Below are positions 23,146-30,340 of a DNA stretch of 40,891 nucleotides, piece after piece. Location of the stretch: the NCBI GenBank assembly GCA_016202645.1, contig JACQOF010000134.1:1-40891 (forward strand), in the 5' to 3' direction. The translations under genes and the position numbers were made by a program. Each line of letters begins with the position of its first letter. Position 1 is the stretch's first letter. The notes below the pieces were generated by a model. That model saw nothing but the letters and a program-made list of their open reading frames with translations. It was not told the DNA's origin and did no database searches. The stretch comes from a bacterium. Its GTDB lineage: Bacteria > Lindowbacteria > 2-12-FULL-62-27.

Positions 23146-24197
23146 ACGATTTTCTCTCCGACCTGCGTGCCCCATTCGATTTGCCGGAGGCGGTGTCCGA
23201 ATTTCTTTTTAAAGGTGACCCGCCGCACCCGCGTGCCCGTTCCCGGGCCCTCGATGAGGAATTCGCCGCCCACGTACATCATGACGTGGACAACCCGGTC
23301 CGGTTTCGCGGCGTTGGCCAGAAAAACAAGGTCGCCGCGTTTGAGATCGTCTCGCCGTATTTTTTCCGATTTCATCCACTGCTCGTGCGAGTCCCGCGGG
23401 ATGGTCACGCCCGCCATCCGGTAGGACAAATGGGTGAGGCCCGAACAGTCAATGCCGCTCGACGGGCTCAGGCCGCCCCAGTAATAGGGCGTGCCGATCC
23501 AGCGGCGCGCGGTTTTCCATACGCCAATCCGAACTTCGTAAGCGGAAACATCCGGCGGCCGCAAAACGACGTCCCGGCGCCGAATCCAGGCTGATTTCCC
23601 ATCGCGGAAGCGAACCTCGAACCAGTTTTTTCCCTCCCGGAGAATTTCCAGGCGGCTGCCCATGGGAATTGTTATAACCTCTTCCCCCCTTGAGGGAGAA
23701 GCCGGATGGGGGGTCTCCGAGGAACGAGCTTCGCTCGCCCCCCTCCCAACCTCCCCCGCAAGGGGGGAGGATGAAATTGGAAACAGCGAATTCAACAGGC
23801 TGGAATATCGCCCGGGCCGTTCATACAGGCGCGTCAGTCGGCGCTTCGCGGTGGCAACGTGCGCGGCCGGCCCCGGAGCCTGAATTTCAAGATCGCCGAG
23901 TTTCACCCAGCCCGGGTAGCCCTCCCAGACTTGATGATGGGTGAATTCCATCTGGCCCGGCGCCGACACGCGCACCCATTCGCCCCCGGTCTCGTGGACG
24001 AGGACCGGCTCGCCGAAGAGAAGCTGTGTCTCCTGGAGCGGGTCGTGGCTGTAAGTTCCGTCGGAAGGTTTCGGCTCAGACCGAATATCCGTGACGGGGA
24101 CGATGACGCGCATCGGCACGGGATCGGCGGCGTGCGCGACGACGGCAAAAAAAAGGGCGGCAATGCAACCTGCCGCGACTGCCTTTCCCGGAATCAC
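23103..24197 (-). CDS. Secreted NlpC/P60 peptidoglycan endopeptidase with in-frame repeat insertion
   Basis: The 364-residue protein has an N-terminal signal peptide (hydrophobic stretch about 8-21, likely cleavage after AHA-A), two SH3-like segments (about 29-105 and 115-215) and a C-terminal NlpC/P60 domain with catalytic C251 (SSGIDCSGLTHLSY) and H304 (VVHVMMYVGG). It should cleave D-Glu-meso-DAP bonds of peptidoglycan stems, as in YkfC/BcNlpC. The start is GTG at 24197, forming a GTGA overlap with the HD-GYP stop; the frame upstream belongs to that gene. Odd: residues 140-174 (SSSPLAGEVGRGASEA...SRGEE) are encoded by the palindromic repeat also found at 9411-9505, placed within the second SH3-like segment without breaking the frame. 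Confidence 0.9.
   Translation of the reverse strand: MIPGKAVAAGCIAALFFAVVAHAADPVPMRVIVPVTDIRSEPKPSDGTYSHDPLQETQLLFGEPVLVHETGGEWVRVSAPGQMEFTHHQVWEGYPGWVKLGDLEIQAPGPAAHVATAKRRLTRLYERPGRYSSLLNSLFPISSSPLAGEVGRGASEARSSETPHPASPSRGEEVITIPMGSRLEILREGKNWFEVRFRDGKSAWIRRRDVVLRPPDVSAYEVRIGVWKTARRWIGTPYYWGGLSPSSGIDCSGLTHLSYRMAGVTIPRDSHEQWMKSEKIRRDDLKRGDLVFLANAAKPDRVVHVMMYVGGEFLIEGPGTGTRVRRVTFKKKFGHRLRQIEWGTQVGEKIVYFGRVPPLTRSSL
23677..23778. repeat. Palindromic repeat B, second copy, inside the NlpC/P60 gene
   Basis: Nearly the same arms as 9411-9505 (shared CTTCCCCCCTTGAGGG and CCCCCCTCCCAACCTCCCCC plus the right end GGGGGGAGGATGAAATT) but with a longer central loop that contains its own CGAGC/GCTCG hairpin. 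About 102 bp, a multiple of 3, read in the host gene's frame as 34 codons with no stop. Confidence 0.85.
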
Positions 24198-25597
24198 ACC
24201 CAGTTGACGCTGTCGTCCTCCACGATTTTGACGATGCGAAGATCCGGCCTTGCCGTGAGGTCGATGACCTGTTGTTCGTTGGGCATGTACGGCCGGCCGT
24301 TTTTGTCTTTCCGGAGCCGGACGACGGGGCGGAATACATTTTTGGGATTGGCTTTGAGGACGACGGCCTCTTCGCCGGAGGAGAGGAGGACGACATATCC
24401 TTCCGGGAAAAATCCGACGAGCTGGCAGAAGATTTCGACGAGGGATCTGTCGAAGAGTTTCGGTTTGCCCATGATCTGCCGAAGGGCGGTGTCGGGGAGG
24501 TGAGCGTTCCGGTAGGCGCGGTCGGCGGTGGTTGCCGAGTAAACGTCGCAGATATGAATGATCCGGGTGTGAAGGTCGAGGTCGTGCGCCTTCAGGCCCT
24601 TCGGGTATCCGCTTCCGTCCAGCCGTTCGTGGTGCTGGAGGGCGAGTTTGGCCCAGACCGGCGACGCGCCGGGGCAGTCCAGAATCATGCGGCAGCCTTC
24701 CTGAGGATGAATTGACAATTGTTCCCGCTCCTTCTTCCAAAGTTCCCGGTCATAGACCCAGAACTCCTCCGGGAGGGCCAGCATGCCAACGTCGGCGAGG
24801 AGGCCGCCGATCGAGAGGTCCCGGATTTCCTCCGAGGTCAGCTGCATCTGGATGCCCATGTACATGGCATAGACCCCGACGTTGACCATGTGGGCGAGCA
24901 GATACTGCCCGGCGGCCTGCGCGCGGGAGAGGAGCGTCGTCATGCCCTGCCGGGCGATCATTTCCGTCATGATGTTTCCGCTCAGGAGGTCAATGGTGTT
25001 CTGGTTCAATTTCTTTTCGAGATACACCTGCTGGGTCACGTCCTTGACCGCCTCGCAAAAAAGATGGGCCGGCTGAAACTTCTGGCTGGCGGAAATCGGT
25101 TTCGGCTCGCCGAGCGCCCGGATGACTTTTTTGTAGGACTCCCCGTGCTTTTTCGCCAGTTCGACTTCCCGCTGAGCCCGGTCGATTTTCCATTGGCCAT
25201 GGACTTTCTCGATATTCGACACGTCCACGTGCTGCTCAGTGGGGGCGTCCGCGGGCGGGATCTCCGACGGCATCCTCTTCAGCAAAACCTGCGGGCCGCC
25301 CGGGTCGATGGTGGAGACATCGACGGACTCCGGAGAGGCGACGGCCGCTTCGGCGGCGAGGCCGGATATTTTTTCGATGGTCTGTTCGTAGGTGGCGGCG
25401 TCGACCTCTCCGTACTCGCCGGAGACCGCCACGTGGACATTCAGAATGCCGCGGCGTTTCAGAAAAGCGATGTGGGTTTCATCGACCAGGAGTCCCGAGC
25501 TGAGGAGAGTCTGCCCGGTGGGGCTGACGACGGCCGCGGCGAGTTTCATGCCGGGTTCGAGATCCGCCACCGGGACGAGCTTCATTTTTTTGGCCAT
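24194..25597 (-). CDS. HD-GYP-domain protein with degenerate metal site
   Basis: This 467-residue soluble protein has an N-terminal domain of about 60 residues like those preceding HD-GYP domains (VADLEPGMKLAAAVVSPTGQTLL), a linker, and a C-terminal HD-GYP domain with HHERLDGSGYPKGL (H322, H323, GYP at 329-331), H297 and D351. HD-GYP proteins are normally c-di-GMP phosphodiesterases. Here the defining HD dyad is A268-D269 (LLADVG instead of LLHDIGK): both the metal-binding His and the conserved Lys are missing. It may be an inactive c-di-GMP receptor or have altered metal use. The ATG at 25597 has AAAGGAGG just upstream, located inside the end of the amidohydrolase gene; its stop overlaps the NlpC/P60 GTG. 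Confidence 0.85.
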   Translation of the reverse strand: MAKKMKLVPVADLEPGMKLAAAVVSPTGQTLLSSGLLVDETHIAFLKRRGILNVHVAVSGEYGEVDAATYEQTIEKISGLAAEAAVASPESVDVSTIDPGGPQVLLKRMPSEIPPADAPTEQHVDVSNIEKVHGQWKIDRAQREVELAKKHGESYKKVIRALGEPKPISASQKFQPAHLFCEAVKDVTQQVYLEKKLNQNTIDLLSGNIMTEMIARQGMTTLLSRAQAAGQYLLAHMVNVGVYAMYMGIQMQLTSEEIRDLSIGGLLADVGMLALPEEFWVYDRELWKKEREQLSIHPQEGCRMILDCPGASPVWAKLALQHHERLDGSGYPKGLKAHDLDLHTRIIHICDVYSATTADRAYRNAHLPDTALRQIMGKPKLFDRSLVEIFCQLVGFFPEGYVVLLSSGEEAVVLKANPKNVFRPVVRLRKDKNGRPYMPNEQQVIDLTARPDLRIVKIVEDDSVNWV

Positions 25598-25601
25598 GCG
25601 G

Positions 25602-26990
25602 TCAGCCTCCTTTCTTCCAGATCTTGCGCGACGAATAATCAACGCCTGTCCGGAGCGCCGCCCGGCGGACCTGCGCCGCCGCGAGCCGGTTCGCCTTCCC
25701 GATCAGGCGGTCCTCATCAATCCGGGTGAGGCGGCCTTCCGACACAACCACCCGGCCGTTCACAATCACGGTGTGGGCCATGTGACAGTCGCCTGAAAAC
25801 AGGAGCGCGGCGACCGGATCGTGCATTGATCCCGCATACCCCAGCTGGTTCATGTCCCAAAGGACCACGTCGGCCAGTTTGCCGGCCTCAATACTGCCCA
25901 CATCCGTGAATCCCAAAATCTTTGCGCCCCCCGCCGTCGCCATCCGGAATACATCGTCCGCCGTGATGGCGGATGCGCCGCCGAGCACGCGATGCAGGAG
26001 GAGGGCAGAGCGGAGTTCCCCGAGCATGTCGGACCCGTCGTTGGAGGCGGAGCCGTCGACGCCCAATCCGACCGGAACGCCCGCCGCCAGCATTTTCGGA
26101 ATGGGCGCGATGCCTGATCCAAGCCGCTGATTCGAAGCAGGACAGTGCGCCGCGCCGGTGCCGGTTTCGGCCATGCGCTTGATCTCGCGGTCGTTCAGGA
26201 AAATCGCGTGCGCGTACCAGACGTCCGGCCCGACCCATCCGACCTGTTCCATGTATTCAAACGGCCTGACGCCGTGAGTTTTCACGCAAAACGCCTCCTC
26301 ATCCTTAGTTTCGGCAAGATGCGTATGTAACCGAACCCCTTTTTTTCTGGCGAAGGCGGCAGTCTCCTTCAGGAGCTCCGTCGTCACGGAGAACGGCGAG
26401 CAGGGCGCGAGGCCCACGCGGCACATGGAATCCGGAGACGGGTCGTGGTATCGGGCGATGACCCGGTCGCAGTCTTTCAGGATCTCATCCTCCTTCTGGA
26501 CCACGTCGTCCGGAGGCAGGCCGCCCATCGACCGGCCCCGGGACATCGATCCCCGGGTCGGGTGAAACCGGATGCCGATCTTTGCCGCGGCGCGGATCTC
26601 CTCATCGAGCAGGGCCGGTTTTGTTTTTTTCGGAAAGACGTAAAAGTGGTCGGTGGTGGTCGTGCATCCGGTGAGGAGGAGTTCCCCGAGACCGACAAGC
26701 GCGGACGTATAAACGATCTCCGGGGTGACTTCCCGCCAGATTTCGTACAGGGACACAAGCCAGTCAAAGAGTTCGGCGTTCTGGACGTAGGGAACATTTC
26801 TCTGGAAGGTCTGGTAGAGGTGGTGGTGCGTATTCACAAACCCGGGCGTCGCGACCATCCCCCGCGCATCGATGGTCCGGGCGGCTTTGTGTTTCAAGTT
26901 TTTCCCGACGGCCGTAATCCGGTTTCCCTCAATGAAAATATCTCCGCCGGAAATTTCCGTCCGGGCGGCGTCCATCAGGGCCACCCTCAT
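25602..26990 (-). CDS. Amidohydrolase, 8-oxoguanine deaminase/hydroxyatrazine hydrolase-like
   Basis: The 462-residue product belongs to the COG0402 amidohydrolases. Metal site features: NTHHHLYQTFQ (H55, H57), HTHLAET, HAIFLNDREI and GVDGSASND. The segment HPTRGSMSRGRSMGGLPPDDVV resembles the substrate loop of 8-oxoguanine deaminase and related triazine hydrolases, so deamination of an oxidised purine or aminopurine is likely. The next gene upstream is a purine-type 5'-nucleotidase. The first ATG is 26990, but the typical first strand (ILIKNC) is encoded just upstream (27008-26991), so a non-standard start such as ATT at 27008 is possible. Further upstream the frame runs through an intergenic repeat (27021-27068). 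Confidence 0.85.
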   Translation of the reverse strand: MRVALMDAARTEISGGDIFIEGNRITAVGKNLKHKAARTIDARGMVATPGFVNTHHHLYQTFQRNVPYVQNAELFDWLVSLYEIWREVTPEIVYTSALVGLGELLLTGCTTTTDHFYVFPKKTKPALLDEEIRAAAKIGIRFHPTRGSMSRGRSMGGLPPDDVVQKEDEILKDCDRVIARYHDPSPDSMCRVGLAPCSPFSVTTELLKETAAFARKKGVRLHTHLAETKDEEAFCVKTHGVRPFEYMEQVGWVGPDVWYAHAIFLNDREIKRMAETGTGAAHCPASNQRLGSGIAPIPKMLAAGVPVGLGVDGSASNDGSDMLGELRSALLLHRVLGGASAITADDVFRMATAGGAKILGFTDVGSIEAGKLADVVLWDMNQLGYAGSMHDPVAALLFSGDCHMAHTVIVNGRVVVSEGRLTRIDEDRLIGKANRLAAAQVRRAALRTGVDYSSRKIWKKGG

Positions 26991-27020
26991 GCAGTTTTTA
27001 ATCAGAATTGATCCGGTTTG

Positions 27021-27068
27021 TCCTTTCTCCCTTTCTCCCTCGGCACTTCGTGCCGTCCCTTTCTCCCT
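27021..27068. repeat. Short repeat: CCCTTTCTCCCT direct repeats around a hairpin
   Basis: CCCTTTCTCCCT occurs at 27029-27040 and 27057-27068, flanking CGGCA-CTTCG-TGCCG (27041-27055). It occupies the gap between the 5'-nucleotidase stop and the amidohydrolase start and is open in the amidohydrolase frame. Confidence 0.65.
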
Positions 27069-27072
27069 GCCC

Positions 27073-28578
27073 TTACTCAGTCTCATGCGGCATGACAATC
27101 CGTTTTTTCTGAAAATACTTGTTCGGCGAATACGCCAGCAGGTTGGAGACCTTGCCGGTGTAGATGCACGCGAAATCGGCGATCTGGCCCGCAAAACGCG
27201 AAATTTCGTTTCCCGCCGAAAACTCCGATCCCCAGAACTTGTTGTACCGCCGGAACAGTCCCCGGTCCTTGACGTTGATTTTGCCGAGCACGTTCGACAG
27301 GTTCCGCTCCAAGGCCGCGATCCGGGCCGTTAGACTCCGCGTGTGACGGTCCAGCCTCGCCAGGTCGGTCGGCGATTTTCTCGAGTAGTTGTGGATCTTG
27401 TCCGCCCGGAGCTTGGCCACGAGACTGTACAGGCGGGTGATCTTCACATAATTCGTGTCCCTCTCCTGAAACAGCTTGTAGAGTTCCGTCCGGAGCTTCC
27501 GCTCCGACTGGCTTATCTTGATTTCCGCCGCCAGGCCCGGGACGATCATCGCCGTGCGCCAGTTGAATTGGCGCTTGGTCTTGAGAATGTCGTCGTACGT
27601 ATGGTCCCCGAAGTAGAGGATCCGGTCGCCCGACACCCCCATCCGTTCCTCCAAGTCGTGGGCGTTCCCGCCGACGAAGACCTTCGGAGTCTCGCCCGAT
27701 CCGTTGAGCGGCGTCGACGGTTCCGCGCGCTTGTAAAAACCGGGTTTGCCGGCCAGCGTGATGCTGACGTCGAAATAGTCCCGCCAATTCGTGTATCCGG
27801 GCAGTTTGCCGTTGAGCAGAAACCCGAGGACGACGTCGACGTAGGTAACGTCCGAGTTGGTCAGCAGAAAGAGTTTCTTGCCCGCCACCCGGAACTTGTG
27901 AAGCGTGAGCGGCAGGTTCAGGTCCTCGTTGACGTACCGTTCCGGATTCGCGCAGACTTTTTCCTTGATGCTCCCGTCCCGGTGCGCCTCGTCGATGCAG
28001 GCCCGGACGTCGATGAAGGCCTGGCCGTAAGTCTTGGCCCGGACGACGTGGCTGTCGATGAAATCGACGAGCTTCGCGTAGAGAAACACCTCCGGCACGG
28101 AAAAGAGCGTGTCGACGCTGTAGTGTTTGTTCGGATCAAACTTGATGATGTCCTCCGCGTACTGCTTCTTCAGCTCCGACGCCAGGAGGCGCCGCGTGCC
28201 GTGATAGGCGAGCGCGACGTAGTTGTACTTGTCGAGCTTCAGAATATTGCCGAGTTCCTTGTCGACGATCAGCCCCCGGACACAGCCTTCCCGGTCATAT
28301 TTCAGGTTCGCCATGGACGGCGGGTATCCGGGCCGCGCGGCCAGTTTGCGCGCGGTGGCAGAGAAGGCAAGTTCCTCGATCGGCTGTTTCTTGTAAATGG
28401 CAAGAGTGTGGTCCATGTCGAACCCGATCCCCCGAATGCTCGAAAGTTTGAGACTGCGGGTGATGTAAACCTTGTGAACCCGGTCGACCCGCTGATCGCT
28501 GCGGAGGAGTCCCTCGAGGTCCTCCGGAAACAGCCCGGAATCGTCGTCCGAAAGGGGAGCCGAGGCCGCGGCGGTCAT
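27073..28578 (-). CDS. HAD-superfamily cN-II-like (IMP/GMP-type) 5'-nucleotidase
   Basis: The 501-residue protein carries the HAD nucleophile motif GFDMDHTLAIY (D54 nucleophile, D56 acid/base), motif II FLLTNSD, and motif III/IV ILYFGDHTYDDILKTK. The length, DMDHTL motif and C-terminal coiled region are those of the HAD-IG family related to eukaryotic cytosolic purine 5'-nucleotidase II, which dephosphorylates IMP and GMP. Such proteins also occur in some bacteria. The ATG at 28578 overlaps the stop of the ABC gene (ATGA) with GGAGG upstream; the longer frame to 28845 is ABC sequence in another frame. Context with an 8-oxoguanine-deaminase-like enzyme suggests purine salvage or nucleotide pool cleaning. 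Confidence 0.9.
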   Translation of the reverse strand: MTAAASAPLSDDDSGLFPEDLEGLLRSDQRVDRVHKVYITRSLKLSSIRGIGFDMDHTLAIYKKQPIEELAFSATARKLAARPGYPPSMANLKYDREGCVRGLIVDKELGNILKLDKYNYVALAYHGTRRLLASELKKQYAEDIIKFDPNKHYSVDTLFSVPEVFLYAKLVDFIDSHVVRAKTYGQAFIDVRACIDEAHRDGSIKEKVCANPERYVNEDLNLPLTLHKFRVAGKKLFLLTNSDVTYVDVVLGFLLNGKLPGYTNWRDYFDVSITLAGKPGFYKRAEPSTPLNGSGETPKVFVGGNAHDLEERMGVSGDRILYFGDHTYDDILKTKRQFNWRTAMIVPGLAAEIKISQSERKLRTELYKLFQERDTNYVKITRLYSLVAKLRADKIHNYSRKSPTDLARLDRHTRSLTARIAALERNLSNVLGKINVKDRGLFRRYNKFWGSEFSAGNEISRFAGQIADFACIYTGKVSNLLAYSPNKYFQKKRIVMPHETE

Positions 28579-30338
28579 GCCGCCTCCTGAAGTTTCATGT
28601 ACATCGCGTAGAGGCCGTCCCGCCGGAGGAGTTCCTCGTGCGTGCCGCTTTCGGCGACGGACCCATGCTGAAGGACATAAATCCGGTTGCAGGACCGGAC
28701 GGTGGCGAGGCGGTGCGCGATGAGGAGGGCGGTCCGGCCGCGGGTCGCGGCGTCGAGCGCCCGTTCCAGCCATTTCTCGGTGGCGGGATCGATCGCCGCC
28801 GTCGCCTCGTCGAGGAGGAGCAAGTCCGGCTGAAAGGCGAGGCACCGGGCGAAGGCCACGAGCTGCCGCTCGCCGGCCGAGAGCGTGGCGCCGCGTTCTC
28901 CGAGGCGCGTTTGGAGGCCGTCCGGAAAGCGGTGCGTGAGGGACAGCACGCCGCAGGATCGCGCTGCCTCGCGAATGGCCGACTCGGACACGGCCGGGTC
29001 TTCCAACGAAATATTTTCCTGGAGCGTTCCGGAGAAGAGGAACGGTTCCTGAGTGATGTAGCCGATCCGCCGCCGAAGCGTCGCCGGATCATAGTCCTCG
29101 ATTGGGTGGCCATCGATCCGGATTGCGCCGCTTTGGGGCGCATAAAATCCCATGAGCAGGGACGCGATCGTCGACTTTCCGGCGCCGGTCGCCCCGACCA
29201 GCGCGATTTTTTCGCCGGGCCGGATCTCGAGCGTTACGTCCCGGAGGACCGTCTCCTGATCGTACGCGAAGGTCACGTTTTCGAATTCCACCGAGCCGCC
29301 AATCCGGGCGGGCCGGCGCAATGCGGGTCCGGCGGTGATTCCGCGGACGTCCTCCGGCTGGTCCAGCACCCAGAACACTTTTTCCATCGCGGCGAGCGCG
29401 CCCTGCAAAATGTTATATTTTTCCGCCAGGTCCCGGATCGGTTTGTAGAACATCTCGACGTAGACTAGAAAAGCCACGAGTTCCCCGAAGGTCAGATGCC
29501 CCGCGAGAATACGGCCGGCCGCGACCCAGAGGATCGCCGCCACCGACAGGGTGCCGAGGAAATCGACCAGGGGATTATAGATGGAAAAGAGCCGGATCGA
29601 ACGCATGTGGGCGTCGTAATGATCGGCGTTGATCCCGGCATGGCGGTCGGCGGTTTCCCGCGAGGCGTTGAAGGCGCGGAGGACGCGCATGCCCTGGACC
29701 CGTTCGTTGAGGAAGGCGTTCAGCCGGGCCAGTTTTGCGCGGATTTCCCGGAAGGACTCCCGGACTTTCGTACGGAACGACCAGGTGAGGACAGCGAGAA
29801 CCGGCAGAAATAGAAACGCGACGAGAGCCATCCGGACGTTCATCCAGAGCATCATGGCGACGATCCCGGCGAGCAGAACGACATCCGAAAGAATCGCGAC
29901 GACGCCGGACGCCACCAGTTCGGAAAGCGCCTCGACGTCGTTCGTCAGCCGCGTGACCGTCCGGCCCACCGGTTGGGTATCGAAAAACCGGAAGGGCAGT
30001 CGCTGGAGTTTCCGGTAGAGATGGTCCCGCAAGGTCAGGCACACGCCCTGGCCCACGCGGCCGATGGTCGATGTCTGGATGAAATTTGCCGCGAAGACCG
30101 CGGCGAGTACGGCCAGATACAGGAGCGCGATTTTCCAAAGACCTTCGAGCCGGCCGGGAAGGACATGGTCGTCGATACCCCAGGCCATGAGATACGGCCC
30201 GAGCACCTGCGCGCCGGCGCCGACCGCCATCGCGCCGATGGCGAGCAGAATCAGGGCCAAGTGCGGGCGCAGATAAGACCCAAACCGGCGAATGAGCGCC
30301 CAATCCCCCTTCTGAAAACCGCGCGAGTCCTCGTCCAT
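28575..30338 (-). CDS. ABC exporter half-transporter, subunit with consensus Walker B
   Basis: This 587-residue protein fuses a six-helix ABC exporter membrane domain (about 25-315) to an ATPase domain with Walker A GATGAGKST, Q-loop region ITQEPFLFSG, Walker B LLLLDEATAAID with the catalytic Glu, and a variant signature TLSAGERQ in place of LSGGQ. It starts 2 bp beyond the stop of the second ABC gene. The pair fits the heterodimeric BmrCD/TM287-288-type exporters, in which this subunit supplies the catalytic Walker site and an imperfect signature. Likely exports lipids, drugs or other hydrophobic compounds. Confidence 0.93.
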   Translation of the reverse strand: MDEDSRGFQKGDWALIRRFGSYLRPHLALILLAIGAMAVGAGAQVLGPYLMAWGIDDHVLPGRLEGLWKIALLYLAVLAAVFAANFIQTSTIGRVGQGVCLTLRDHLYRKLQRLPFRFFDTQPVGRTVTRLTNDVEALSELVASGVVAILSDVVLLAGIVAMMLWMNVRMALVAFLFLPVLAVLTWSFRTKVRESFREIRAKLARLNAFLNERVQGMRVLRAFNASRETADRHAGINADHYDAHMRSIRLFSIYNPLVDFLGTLSVAAILWVAAGRILAGHLTFGELVAFLVYVEMFYKPIRDLAEKYNILQGALAAMEKVFWVLDQPEDVRGITAGPALRRPARIGGSVEFENVTFAYDQETVLRDVTLEIRPGEKIALVGATGAGKSTIASLLMGFYAPQSGAIRIDGHPIEDYDPATLRRRIGYITQEPFLFSGTLQENISLEDPAVSESAIREAARSCGVLSLTHRFPDGLQTRLGERGATLSAGERQLVAFARCLAFQPDLLLLDEATAAIDPATEKWLERALDAATRGRTALLIAHRLATVRSCNRIYVLQHGSVAESGTHEELLRRDGLYAMYMKLQEAA

Positions 30339-30340
30339 CC

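Noticed and set aside
24198-24740. N-terminal extension of the NlpC/P60 frame
   Set aside because: It is out-of-frame HD-GYP sequence; the signal peptide follows the GTG at 24197 directly.
24719-25729. 336-codon plus-strand open frame over the HD-GYP gene
   Set aside because: Antisense shadow; rich in His/Arg/Gly without family pattern.
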